DNA from: Meandrina meandrites
Lineage: Eukaryota; Cnidaria; Anthozoa; Scleractinia; Meandrinidae
NCBI GenBank assembly: GCA_963693305.1
Contig: OY855912.1
Coordinates: forward strand, 30,767,277 to 30,831,276
DNA length: 64,000 nucleotides
Reading direction: 5' to 3'
The number at the start of each line of letters is the position of its first letter. Position 1 is the stretch's first letter. Below the pieces are notes generated by a model. That model was not told where the DNA came from and made no database searches. It was given only the letters and a program-made list of their open reading frames with translations. Position numbers and translations under genes: made by a program. Positions 13,201 to 23,785 of this stretch are shown here, one piece after another.

Positions 13201-16200
13201 GTTTTAGGGCGTGCTTTGCTGACTTAGTGTTATTTAATTGATATACGGTAAAACCTACCACTGTCTTAGAGTAGATGGACATACAAAAGTGTGCATTATC
13301 GGAAAATTCAAGTAAACGAAACAATTTATAAATAATTTGCTTTAACACACAATTCCAATTGAAGTTTTGAATCCACCGGATTTATTTCATATGAAACCTT
13401 CCAGTGTAAGAGACTGCTAGATCGCTAAGACATCAGTTGGCACAATCACAACCCGAAAGACAGTTTATGTCGTGTCCTAAAGGTCAAACGTTATTTTCCA
13501 ACCTGGTGCTTGTATTTCGTTCAACCCTTTAAAACCGTTTCGTCACTGTCGTTGCTGAGCAAATTGCAAAGTCGTGCCATATGGCTTGACTGAAGAAACC
13601 CTGTTTTTATCTGTTTTACAGAAGAGTTAATCGGACCAGAGACGCCGCACAATTCGGAGTTAAATGACTTGGTAGTCATCAATCCGCAATACCTGGTTGA
13701 TGTCATGACCTGCCTTCACGATATTCCCGAGCGTTTGGATGTTGATCGTGAGCACAGTAAACAATGGAAGACATTGCAAGAACAAGGGATAACGGACATC
13801 GGTCTTCTGAAGCATTTGTGGAAAGACTTTAAAAGCCCTGCCACAGAACTTGTTGGCATCTTGGAAGCTTCCGGTTTGCTTTGTCCCATCTCGAGTTTGG
13901 CAGAGGTTGAAGACCAGGAGGAGGGTGGTGTACAAGATGGAAGTGAAAGTATTGGCTCGGAAATCAGCAAGTACATCGTTCCTTTTCACCTAAGAGAGAA
14001 ATGTCTCAAAGGGAAGTGGCAAAAGCTTTGTCGAAAAACCTGGGCAGGAATTTGCAACTCGGATAAAGTTCTAATGTTTGATTGTCACAGTTTTCTGCCT
14101 CCTGCTCTGTTCCATTACTTCATTGTTCGCACAGGTGCAAAGAGCCAATCCAGCAATGGAATGAGGCCGGTCATTGCCAAAGATATGGCCATCTTCTCCT
14201 TTGGAGACAGCTACTTCATCCTTGCAGAGAAGTGCCAGAAATACAACCAGATTCGAATTTGTTCCAGGCAAGTTTATGCCAATCTTTACATCAGACAGTC
14301 ATCTTAAAATGGTTAAATTTCTAAAAAGGTTGACTAAAGTATTGTTGGTGAGCTTTTTTCCAAGTGTATTTGGATCTGGTAACTATTAAAGTTGTGTTGG
14401 CACATGCGTAACTCTTCCGAGAACACTGACTATAAAAATGTATAAAAATGTTTTAGTGTTATATCCACATATAAAGTGGAAATGAGGCATACAGTGCCAG
14501 GGTAATTGAAACAACTAGTAGCGTTATAACGTAGATTGCTCTTTCACTTTGTCGTTAGGCACAAAAATGGTAAAAAGCTCCATGAGTTGTTCGGCATCTT
14601 GATGTCAATCATGACAGATATTTGTCAGCGCCAGTTCAGGTTCCTTAAGTTCAGCTTTGGACCTATCTGTCCCAACCCAAGGTGTCCTGGTTCCTCACCT
14701 GATGGCAAGGTCCTTCCATTAGACCCATCCTCAGATGAAAGTGATGATGAAGCTGATGGTAACTCCACATGTGATGAGGCCAGTGAAGGGCCCCTAGTGG
14801 ACAGTCGTCGGCACGTGATTTGTATTGATCCAGCAGTGCCATCAAAGCCATTATGGTGCAACAGTACGCCGGTTCATGAATTTGAAGAAATGAAGCAGTG
14901 GCTTGTTAAGGCAAGGGAGTTTAGAAGTAAAAATGCCCATACATTAATATCTAATTTGTATGATTTGATTAGATTTGGGCTATACGAGCATTTTAAAACC
15001 ACATCACGAGCAACCAGTTATCTCATCTTGCACATTAGGGCATTTTTCAAGTATGTCGACCAGCACCAAATTAACATTGACATGATAAGGGAGAGGTGGG
15101 GGGAGGGGGAAGGAGAGTTTTGACTGTAGAGGCGTTCTTCCGATATTCTGAAAGAGAGTCCTGAAAGGGGGGAGGTATACATCCCATTTTCCCAGCCCAA
15201 ATTTTGCCCAAATCCCCTTTCCCAGCCTATTGTTTTCCCAAATTTTCAAAATTACAGTCCCAGTTCTATTGTTTTTCTGTCTGTGATTCCCATTCCCAGT
15301 GACGAAATCCCAGTCACAGTAGTCCCAGTGACCTAAATCCAATTTTTCCAGTGAAAATTTGCCCAAATCCCACTTCCTAATTTCCCCTTCAGGCCCCTCT
15401 TGAAACCTTGAAGCCTAATGGCATCCGTTTGGAGCAAAAAAAGGGTTCTGCTTAAGGCCTGCAGTGGCAGAAGTATTCCACTCTTAGCCTCTAGCTGATG
15501 CAGAATAGCAGTTTTCGTAGGGACTAGTCTACTAATCCAGATACCGTTCTGTTTTGTCCAGCCCCAGAACGCTGCCGCAAAAGTCCCGGAGGATTCTTCG
15601 TGTTTTTCCAGTGAGTACGGTACCATCTTAAGCTACTCTGTCTCACTGTAATTAAAAATAATTAACAGGAATACCTAAATATGTAGCTACCCGAAAACTG
15701 TTGTATGATGTTGGCGGCCACGTCACGCACGTTTTGTGATTCTTCACTGTCTTTCTTAACTAAGAGTTGCAATTAACTAGTAAGTTTCTGTTGAAATTGC
15801 TTTCTGTCACAGCATTGGTGATTACATTGATGATTGACCAAAGATTAGGCTTTGTCCACCCATGACATAAGTCAAGCTTAAACGTCTTGTCCAAAATAAA
15901 TCAAGTCGAATAATTACCATTCGTACTTCTACTTTTGACTTTTTGTTTCGTTCAATCGAAAGATCGATCAGTCTCTCTATCACAATCTTTTGGTCTTGAC
16001 ATTTTTTATTGATGGTTTTAACCAGAGCAAGTCGAGGGATGTTGTCTTGCTTTAGTTGCCAAAGAAATGGCCAATGAATGGAGGTGGCTTGGCAGATCTC
16101 TTGCTGTCCCAGACACTACCATCAACAACATTGATAGTGATTACAATTCACAAGACGAACGGTCTTATCAAGTCCTCAGTTGCTGGCGCCGATCAAAGGG

Positions 16201-16318
16201 CTCAAAAGCTACTGTACACTCTCTGATGAAGGCAATTCAAGAAGCTGGCAATGTGCAAGCTATGGAGGGATTCGATCGACACTTAGGCGAGCGCCATGTT
16301 GAAGGAACCGCAACCTGA
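9279..16318 (+). CDS. C2H2-ankyrin-Roc-COR-death domain protein (DAPK/ROCO-like)
   Basis: Seven exons join in frame: 9279-9903, 11349-11525 (acceptor could be six bases later), 11965-13185, 13622-14267, 14559-14904, 15562-15610 and 16026-16318 (TGA), giving 1118 aa. Domains seen: two C2H2-like fingers (C17/C20/H36/H43 and C54/C57/H70/H76); ankyrin repeats about 80-195 (TPMHCAVFGGH, TPVHLAAWKGH); a Roc GTPase with P-loop GDVGAGKTSL near 307 and switch motif DFAGH near 475; COR-like sequence about 600-900; death domain about 1030-1105. The family (ROCO proteins such as DAPK1) couples GTP-regulated conformational change to death-domain signalling. No kinase is visible. The G4 position reads VGTHRS, lacking the usual Asp, so nucleotide specificity is uncertain. 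Intron 4 has a GC donor. A partial tandem copy lies upstream. Start chosen at the first ATG before the fingers. Confidence 0.8.
15120..15400. repeat. Low-complexity TTCCCA/CCCAAAT-rich tract in an intron
   Basis: CCCAAAT, TTCCCAG and CCCAGT motifs repeat irregularly between the 346 nt and 49 nt exons. Open frames here are compositional artefacts. Confidence 0.5.
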
Positions 16319-17029
16319 AGAAGGTCTACTCAGCTTCACGCAGTAATATGCCTCCAATAAGTTTAAGTTTTTTTTTCGTACAATTTCGTTGTTCCAAGGG
16401 AACCCAATGCAAGGAATAATGAATGTTATTGAAATGGAAAAGGTTACTTGCTTTTTCTGTGCATCATGTTTGTTTGTTTTAGCAGAGCGCGATTTCAAAC
16501 GCATTTCCTATTTTGTAGATTATTTAACGATGAAAGAGGCCAGGTCACAATTAGTCCACCTTCAGTTGTAATGAAACGAACGTTTCCAAAACTTGGCAGG
16601 GAGAAAATAATCATACGTAATATTACAGCAAATTGAAGTTGAGAATGGCGTGACAGACTTAACATTTCGCGTGTTTGCTTGTACCTAGCATGGGCCTGCC
16701 CCTCAGCTGTAGTGACAAAATTGAGCCACCATCTTACAAACCATGCAAAACGATATTTCAAGTCTTATTTTACACATCAATAATGGCATCAAGAATGTTT
16801 TTTGGGGAAAAGACTCGGAAAACCAGCTTCACATTTCCGTTGACCGCGTTTCGATATATGAATTATACACCACTCAAGTTTTAAAGGAATAACTCGAGGT
16901 ACTTGGCGTGAAAGTGATTGGTGGCTGAAGTTTAATTCAGACGTAGAAAGCGCTTTCTTAAAAAGAGCTTGTGTAACGAACGTCGGTTAACTTGTTTGTA
17001 CTTTCCGCAGTGATCAACGAACATAGAGC

Positions 17030-17290
17030 AATATAGGTTATATAACATAGAGTACATGGTATATAATATGTAGCAGCATGTAGCAAGTTGTAGGTAGTGT
17101 ATGTATGTAGTGTATGTACACAGAATATGAAGTATGTAGAATGTAGTCTGTGGTGTGTAGTATATTTTATGAAGTATAATATGTCTAGTATAGTATAGTA
17201 TGTCGTACGTATGTAGCATGTATGTAGTAGGTTGCATTGCAGTAGTGAGTAGGATGTAGCGTGTAGTATGTAGAGTTTATTATATGGCAA
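17030..17290. repeat. Degenerate TATGTAGTA-type microsatellite
   Basis: Imperfect repeats of GTATGTAGTAT and close variants are present. The paralogous tract near 3350-3460 is shorter. The Tyr/Thr/His-rich open frames on the minus strand are artefacts. Confidence 0.65.
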
Positions 17291-17455
17291 GGCAGTCTTG
17301 AGGTAAATCCGAGCGTTTTGATTGGTTCTTTCTTGGTCCGGACTTTGCCATACGGACCTTTTCATAGGAAAAAGTCATAAGCCGTGTATTTTTTTGTTTT
17401 CGAAAGTCGGCAAATTCAAAAGTTGCAGCTAAAATGAGTGCCATATAATAAATTA

Positions 17456-17597
17456 CTTACTAACCTAGCTTGCTCGAGTCATACTGGGGAATATTGGCCC
17501 TCAGTCATTTTTCACGCACCTAGCGCGCTCAGTGCGTACAAAAATGACTGAGGGCCAATATTCCCCAGAACGGCCCTCGCACTCGGTTAGTAAGAAG
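17456..17597. repeat. Fold-back element
   Basis: The left arm (CTTACTAACC, then CTGGGGAATATTGGCCCTCA and GTCATTTTT) pairs with the right arm (AAAAATGACTGAGGGCCAAT, then GGTTAGTAAG). It is of similar size and build to the fold-backs at 4026-4171 and 5721-5862. Confidence 0.7.
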
Positions 17598-18419
17598 CTA
17601 TTAGATGTAGTATAGGGTGTAGAATTTTATATGAAGTATACGGTTTATAAATGAGGAAATAACCTAATTATAATATAATTTTTATTGAGAAAATTTAGTG
17701 ATCTAATTATAAAATATTACTAATAAGGTTTAGAAGTTTTTTTTTTTTGCTTCTCATGTTCAAGTGATTATTATGTATCGACAGCGATTTTACAATAAAT
17801 TGCAATCATCAGCTGTACCGAAGAGTACACTCGGATTTGGACACTCGGAAATATTTTATTTTCCGCCCTTGATTAATTTACTAAATAGTTTTTAGTATAG
17901 TATCGCTGTACATTTTTATTATTATTTGTCACCGTTCTCTCTAAGATAGGTCATGCTTCTGTTATTTCGTAATAAAAAAAACTAGCTGCCCAGCATTATG
18001 CTTGTATTTCGTCACATGGTAGAAGTATTGACACTAGCCTGGGACACGGAAGTAACACTGCACCGCAGGCTAGGTTCGCACATAAATGAAAAGTTAAGGA
18101 CGGTTCAGGAAGACTGCCATTATACTGGCATTTAAGGCAAACATTTCAACAACCGAACAAAATATTAATGAAAGGCAGATTTTTGAGTTAAGGTGTCGGC
18201 TGCCAACTCACCAAGTCAGGCAGGTACACATTTTAAATCTCCCTAGTTCCACGAAATATGCCCCCATGATGTATTTTTGAACAACGAAGTCGTCTTTTGT
18301 GTTGTTTTTGTTTTGAAGATGGCCTTGCAGATTCTATAGTCTGTTCACAGGGCACTAAGAATAAGGAACAAAACTTGATTTCCTTAATCATACCAACCGT
18401 CGAGTTTGTAGGGAGGAAG

Positions 18420-19258
18420 GAGGCATCCCTTATGAAATTTTAATTTTTTAAAAACACTTTTAATTTCAATACTTTATTTGACCGGGGGAAACTAAAACCG
18501 ACAACCGTCCAATGATTATTTAGCTGTATAATAAGATGTTGTGTCTGAATAGTTACGTCGACTTTTACAAAACTAGTGACCGATTGTGAGGATGAAATTC
18601 CGAAAGTATTGGCAGTTACTTCTGTTAATTGGAGGTAGGTAGTTTTACGAGTTGGGCCGTGGAATATTTTTATATTACTTTATTTTAATGTTTGAAGCAA
18701 TTTTTATTGATGAATCTCACGACGCTCGAAATAGTATCTCAATTGTGATCGACGGGTTCTGACTTTTCACGTAAACGGATTCCAGGGAACAAGCAAATTT
18801 AGCGGTTTTTTTAGAGTCTAGTCATAATTGACTTAGTTTTCAAAGAAAAAAAGGAAATTCTAACACTGCAAAGCGGAATTATCGCCTCTTAGATACTCGG
18901 ATTTAAAATCTTTTGTCCCAGAGGGCAGGAAGCTATCACTGTTCGACGTCCCTGCAAGATATCACTTGTTATTTAATAGGAGGCTGGATAAAAAGAAGTA
19001 CTCACTAGTTAGTCGGATAACCCGGAGCGATAGAGAGAGGGAAAAAATAACAGCGCGGACAATAAAGATGGCACCACCATTTTCGGTTTTCTCCAGATAA
19101 CTGTTTTACGTGACATTAATGAGAGCAGACTGTAGTATTTTCTTGTTTCCTGATTTCTAGACTTGTAATTCATTACTTATAAAATAGAAGATTAGCACTT
19201 TTGATCGCGCACAATCGGTGTTATTTTAACACAAAACAACTTTCTTTTCTACAAGTTC
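18420..19258 (+). repeat. Segmental duplication, copy 2
   Basis: Matches 7310-8069, with several small indels, up to CTACAAGTTC; after this the copies diverge. It contains the conserved signal-peptide exon at 18592. The Polinton starts 253 bp further on. Confidence 0.75.
18592..18634 (+). CDS. Candidate exon 1 (signal peptide) of the plus-strand SEA gene
   Basis: ATG plus 14 codons plus one base encodes MKFRKYWQLLLLIG and ends GGAG|GTAGGT. The exon ends in phase 1, exactly what the SEA exon at 36979 needs (it starts with two bases before an in-frame codon). Joining them gives a basic-hydrophobic leader running into a Ser/Thr-rich ectodomain, as in the two complete neighbouring genes. If correct, the intron is about 18.3 kb and contains the whole Polinton. 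The join is inference; the exon itself is supported by conservation with 7468-7510. Confidence 0.5.
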
Positions 19259-19505
19259 TTTGTGTTTTATGATTTTCAGCTTACCAGTCACGCGCGAAAT
19301 ACTGTATTACAAAAACGTTTTCTTTTGCTAATTAAGTACTTCGATCCTCAGTTGTGACTTCAAAGAAGTATACACTGTAAATTATGCTAATGCAACTTAT
19401 TTTCGTAGAGAAAATCTCAATGTTGCAGTCAGAAACAAAGATTCTTGATAACTCAGACTTGAAGGGCCTAGCTAATCAAGTTATACCTCAGTTTTACAAT
19501 TTGTT

Positions 19506-19511
19506 TTCACC
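19506..19511. other. Polinton target-site duplication, left copy (TTCACC)
   Basis: TTCACC lies directly before the left terminus AGTAGTATAG. TTCACC also occurs at 35651-35656, its first T overlapping the last base of the symmetrical right terminus. The duplication is therefore 5 bp with symmetric ends or 6 bp with one base shared; 6 bp is the family norm. Confidence 0.85.
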
Positions 19512-19761
19512 AGTAGTATAGTCGGAGTCAAACGAATACCACCTCGGGCGCACCCACCAAATTTTGCCTCTTTCCGTGACTAGTACTCCGGGGGATAAAC
19601 CCCCTTCGTACTAGGGAAAGAGGCAAAGGTGGGTGCTGCTCGGTAGTATTCGTTTGACTCCGACTATACTACTTAGGAAAAACCGCAAAAACAGAGAAAC
19701 AACTTTACAACAAAGGGCGGCGGGACAAGCATTTAGAGGGATGCAGCAGTCATGTAAACAA
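19512..19761 (+). repeat. Left terminal inverted repeat of the Polinton
   Basis: 250 bp, reverse complementary to 35402-35651 with only a couple of mismatches (near 19740). It begins AGTAGTATAG; 5'-AG is typical of Polintons. The outer 162 bp (19512-19673) is itself an imperfect palindrome, beginning AGTAGTATAGTCGGAGTC and ending with the complement, with an apical GGGGG...CCCCC stem. Confidence 0.93.
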
Positions 19762-19799
19762 CAATTAATTAATTTAAAAAATATTTTGCATAATATACA
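19762..19799 (+). promoter_or_regulatory. AT-rich leader between left TIR and PolB
   Basis: Only 38 bp separate the TIR from the PolB ATG. The stretch is almost entirely A/T and ends CATAATATACA|ATGG, the same TATA-like core just before ATG that precedes most genes of this element. Confidence 0.5.
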
Positions 19800-22700
19800 A
19801 TGGACGAAATAGACCTCAGTTCTTTTGAAGATGTAGACCTCGAATCTCTCGAACAAGAACTTGCAAAAATAGACCCCACAGAACTGCGTTATTTATCGCA
19901 ACTTCTTTCAGAAAACGTACCCACAGTGAAAAAGATAATAAAGAATGTGCTAGAAGAACCAATCCCAGAAACCACAAAGAAGCGATTAAAACCACCATTA
20001 CAACCAAAACCTTACCAGCCAATAGCACCACCTAGAAAAAGGAACAGAAGAGAACAGCTTTTGAGACAATTTGATCCCATTCAACCGAATAACATAAGAA
20101 ATGTGGCAGACTACCAGAATGAGATTATGAATCTGTTTGAAGACACGGAATTCGAGGGTGAAGAGAAAAGCGGGAGGCGGTACAAGAGATGGCGCATTAT
20201 AAAAGATCTGAATAAAGACCAAACAGCAAAATTCATGGGAAAAATAAGAAGGGAAGTAAGAACATCATTTTTCACATTTTACGTTTACGCAATAAGTTTG
20301 CGCAACATTGAAGACGGCACCTTTTTAACCTACTACCAAGCTGAAAAACGCTCGCCAAGGATGAACAAACTAGAAGACGCGGAAAAATGGATAAGGGAAA
20401 AGGAGGCAGCACGACTGGAAATAGATACAATCGAAAGACCAAACACAAAATGGGTTTTCGACCACTTTTTCGCAGTAGATGTAAGAGTAGTGCTTGACCG
20501 TCAACCACTTTTGGGAACAGGCCCATTGCCAGACTGGCTTCACAACCTTGCACGTGGAAATCACGCAATGGTGACGCTGGACACTTATAGAGATAACTTG
20601 TGTTTATGGCGTTGTATTGCAGTACATAAAGGTGCAAGGCCAGATCGAAGCACAGAAGCAGCTCGAGGTTTGGCCAAGAGTTTCTTCAAACTCCGCAATA
20701 CACCGACCAATTGTGTAAAAACCTCACTAGATGAATTGGAAAAGGTAGAAATGCACCTGAACAAGGGCAAGGTTGTTAAAGATTGGCTCGGAATAAGAGT
20801 TTACATACCAGAGCGTTTAGATGATAAAGAAGTAGTATGGCATCTGATAAGAAATCCGTCACCAAAGTTAAAAAACATAATGACAATAGGAATTCACGGG
20901 GAGCACGCATTTTTGATAAAAGACATAACAAAGTTAGCGAAAAATTACGAATGCAACCATTGCCACGCAAGATTCACAAAGGTTGCCAATCTCCAACGTC
21001 ATGCAGAAAGATGCGCCCAAGGGAAAACAGTAATAGATTGCCCAGGAGAAAAAGTGGAAGCGCCGCAGTCAGCTTACCAGAAAGCATTTTATCCGTGGCA
21101 AAAAGCCTCAAAAGAATCAATAAAGTGGTTGGAGTACGTGGCAAAGCACTGGAAAATTCCAATAGCCCACGCAATGTCAGGACACGGGGGAGAACGTTGG
21201 ATAGAAAAAAGGCCAGTTGACGGGTATAACCATGAGAGAAAACTGGTTCTACAATATCACGGATGCCACTGGCACGGGTGTCCAAAATGTTACCGTGATC
21301 GAAACACAGTAATAGAACATTGTGGAAGAACAAGAGAAGAACTTTACCAAGCAACAAAGAGACGTACAGCTTATCTCAGAAAAGCGGGATACAAAGTAAT
21401 AGAGTGTTGGGCGTGCGAAGTCGGAGACAAATATGTAGAAGAACTCCCAGAAGCAAAAACAAAAAGTTACCCGCATGCAATTTTGTATGATTTTGAGACA
21501 TACGGAGACAAAAATCAGCGGAAGGAGCTGACAGACAGACTCACAATCGAAAATGTACACGTTCCAGTCTCGGTAAGCATCGGAGACACCCTAGAAAGAA
21601 AGCCAACCCATATATGTGAAAAAAATCCCACAGAGTTGATCCGCAAGTTCGCAGAAGAGTTAGAAAGACGCGGAAAAAACATCAGGAAACGAGTAAGAGA
21701 TGAATTTATGCCAGCAGACATCACCCTGCTGCCAAAAGACCAAAAGAAAAAAATAGAAGAATGGTGTGATCAGGTCCCAGTCCTGGGTTTCAACTCGGGG
21801 AAATACGATCTCAATCTAATAAAGACACACTTCGTGAAAAAGCTGGCGGACACAGCAAGCAAAGTCAGAGTGGCGAAGAACAGTAACAAAATAATGTTTT
21901 TACTGACATCAGGCTTCCGTTTTCTAGACATAATGAACTACCTCGGCCCAGGAACCTCATACGAGAAATGGGTAAAAGCCTACGACTGCAAGACAACAAA
22001 ATCATGGCTTCCATACGAGTGGTTCGACGATATTAAAAAGCTGGATTACCCAGGATTGCCGGATTACCCGCAATGGTACTCAAAGCTGAAAAATGAATTC
22101 ACACTGAAACTAACAGAATGGAAAGCCTGCAAACAGACGTTCTGGGAAGAGGGGATGAAAACGTTTAAAGAGTGGGTGCGGTACTACAACAATCTAGATG
22201 TAGCCCCAGGATTAGAGGCGCTGGAAAAGATGAGAAACTTCTACACAGAAAAGGGGATCGACATAATGAAAGACGCAGTCAGCATCCCAGGTGTAAGCTT
22301 GCACTACCTGTTAAAGGGAGCAATAGAGCGCAACGCAGAACTATACGCCCCAACCAAAGAAGCATATGAGATGTTAAAAGAAGCTGTTGTTGGAGGGCCG
22401 AGCCTCGTTTTTACAAGGTACCATGAAGTGGGAAAAACCAGAATAAGGTCACATCAATACACGGTCCCAAGGGATGGAGAAGTTATAACAGGAGCCCACG
22501 CGAAACTGTGCCAAAACATTTTAGGCTACGATGCCAACGCGCTGTATCTCTCAACCATGCTGCGGGATATGCCCTGCGGAAAAGAAAAAGTGGAACACTA
22601 CGATGACGATTTGGTAATGCCCCTTGAGCTAACGCAAAATCTCAAACAAGGAAGCTGGTTCGGGTTTGCGGAAGTAGACATAGAGATTCCGAAGCACTTA

Positions 22701-23777
22701 CACCCGAAGTTCGAAGAAATGTGCCCATTCTTCTACAACAAAGTGGTGCCAGCGGAAGCAGTACCCGAGCATATGAACAAATACTTGACGGACACAGGCA
22801 GAAACCGCGGAGACGGGAGAAAACTGGTGGGAGCATTATCGGCGAAGAGGATCCTACTATATGCACCGCTGTTGAAATGGTACATAAACCACGGGGCGGA
22901 AATAACAAAGGTATATCGGACAATTGACTACAAACCGGCAAAAATCTTCCCCTGGTTTGTGGAACAAGTCACGGAGGCCCGCCGGACAGGAGATGTAGAA
23001 AAAAGCAAAGCCCTGCTGGCGGATATATTCAAATTGTTGGGAAAAAGCGGCTACGGGAAGCTGATAGAAGCGTTGGAACGGCAAACCAACGTAATCTACA
23101 CCAAAGATGAAAAAGTGGTAGACAGGGCGCTGAGAAGCGCATATTTCGCCAATCTTGATGAAATCGGTGAGGCGTATGAGTTAGAAAGCCGGAAACCGCG
23201 GATAACAATCAGACGCCCATTTCAGATAGGGATCTCGGTATATCAGCTGGCAAAACTGCGGATGTTAGAATTCTATTACGACTTCCTGGACAGGTACATA
23301 GACAGAAAAGATTTCGAGCTGATCCAGATGGACACGGACAGCAACTATCTGGCAATCTCAGGGAAGAGTTTGGAAGACATTGTGAAACCAGAGCTGAGAG
23401 AAGAATTCGAGAAAGAAAAAAAGAATTGGTTGGCATGGGACAAGTGGAGTGGTAGAACACCCGGTCTGTTTAAGCAGGAGTTTGAGGGGGAGCGGATGAT
23501 AGCGCTCTGCTCCAAATGTTATTATGCGGACGATCGAGGTGAAAAAAAGAAGCTAAGTACAAAAGGTATGTCTAAGAACCAAAACGAAATAAGCTGGTAC
23601 CGCTTTAAAGCGGCGTTGGAGGGCAACAAAGACATGGCAACAAACCGAGGATTCCGGATGCGGGAAGGGAAAATAGTGACATACGAGCAGGAGAAGCTGG
23701 GGCTGAGTGCTTATTATGACAAACGCTGGGTGCTGCCCGATGGGATACACACCGAACCTATCGAATATCACATTTAG
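19800..23777 (+). CDS. PolB: Protein-primed family B DNA polymerase (Polinton pPolB)
   Basis: 1325 aa, expected to replicate the linear element by protein priming. Seen in order: charged N-terminus; an OTU-like stretch DNLCLWRC near residue 262; a C2H2 finger (CNHC...H...C) near 383-405; a Cys/His motif HGCHWHGCPKCY near 487 followed by a Vsr-like segment ending GYKVIECWACE; exonuclease motifs DFETYG (about 564), FNSGKYD (about 662) and YNNLD (about 797); polymerase motif A GYDANALYLS (about 910), motif B LLGKSGYGK (about 1080) and motif C MDTDSNY (about 1177); then KLSTKG. All catalytic Asp/Glu residues are present and the frame is intact, so the enzyme looks active. It starts 38 bp inside the left TIR and converges on the integrase gene. 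The OTU-like and Vsr-like readings are motif-level impressions. Confidence 0.95.
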   Translation: MDEIDLSSFEDVDLESLEQELAKIDPTELRYLSQLLSENVPTVKKIIKNVLEEPIPETTKKRLKPPLQPKPYQPIAPPRKRNRREQLLRQFDPIQPNNIRNVADYQNEIMNLFEDTEFEGEEKSGRRYKRWRIIKDLNKDQTAKFMGKIRREVRTSFFTFYVYAISLRNIEDGTFLTYYQAEKRSPRMNKLEDAEKWIREKEAARLEIDTIERPNTKWVFDHFFAVDVRVVLDRQPLLGTGPLPDWLHNLARGNHAMVTLDTYRDNLCLWRCIAVHKGARPDRSTEAARGLAKSFFKLRNTPTNCVKTSLDELEKVEMHLNKGKVVKDWLGIRVYIPERLDDKEVVWHLIRNPSPKLKNIMTIGIHGEHAFLIKDITKLAKNYECNHCHARFTKVANLQRHAERCAQGKTVIDCPGEKVEAPQSAYQKAFYPWQKASKESIKWLEYVAKHWKIPIAHAMSGHGGERWIEKRPVDGYNHERKLVLQYHGCHWHGCPKCYRDRNTVIEHCGRTREELYQATKRRTAYLRKAGYKVIECWACEVGDKYVEELPEAKTKSYPHAILYDFETYGDKNQRKELTDRLTIENVHVPVSVSIGDTLERKPTHICEKNPTELIRKFAEELERRGKNIRKRVRDEFMPADITLLPKDQKKKIEEWCDQVPVLGFNSGKYDLNLIKTHFVKKLADTASKVRVAKNSNKIMFLLTSGFRFLDIMNYLGPGTSYEKWVKAYDCKTTKSWLPYEWFDDIKKLDYPGLPDYPQWYSKLKNEFTLKLTEWKACKQTFWEEGMKTFKEWVRYYNNLDVAPGLEALEKMRNFYTEKGIDIMKDAVSIPGVSLHYLLKGAIERNAELYAPTKEAYEMLKEAVVGGPSLVFTRYHEVGKTRIRSHQYTVPRDGEVITGAHAKLCQNILGYDANALYLSTMLRDMPCGKEKVEHYDDDLVMPLELTQNLKQGSWFGFAEVDIEIPKHLHPKFEEMCPFFYNKVVPAEAVPEHMNKYLTDTGRNRGDGRKLVGALSAKRILLYAPLLKWYINHGAEITKVYRTIDYKPAKIFPWFVEQVTEARRTGDVEKSKALLADIFKLLGKSGYGKLIEALERQTNVIYTKDEKVVDRALRSAYFANLDEIGEAYELESRKPRITIRRPFQIGISVYQLAKLRMLEFYYDFLDRYIDRKDFELIQMDTDSNYLAISGKSLEDIVKPELREEFEKEKKNWLAWDKWSGRTPGLFKQEFEGERMIALCSKCYYADDRGEKKKLSTKGMSKNQNEISWYRFKAALEGNKDMATNRGFRMREGKIVTYEQEKLGLSAYYDKRWVLPDGIHTEPIEYHI

Positions 23778-23785
23778 GTGGAGGT

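Larger units (their letters stand above)
16319..18591. other. Intergenic DNA downstream of the ankyrin-Roc-death gene
   Basis: No gene is supported. It includes DNA similar to that downstream of the first copy (GAGCCACCATCTTACAAACC near 16724), a degenerate TATGTAGTA microsatellite (about 17030-17290) and a fold-back at 17456-17597. Confidence 0.55.

Noticed and set aside
19611..19856. Minus-strand frame across the left TIR and PolB start
   Set aside because: It overlaps the well-supported PolB start and derives from the palindromic TIR; the matching frame appears at the other TIR for the same reason.
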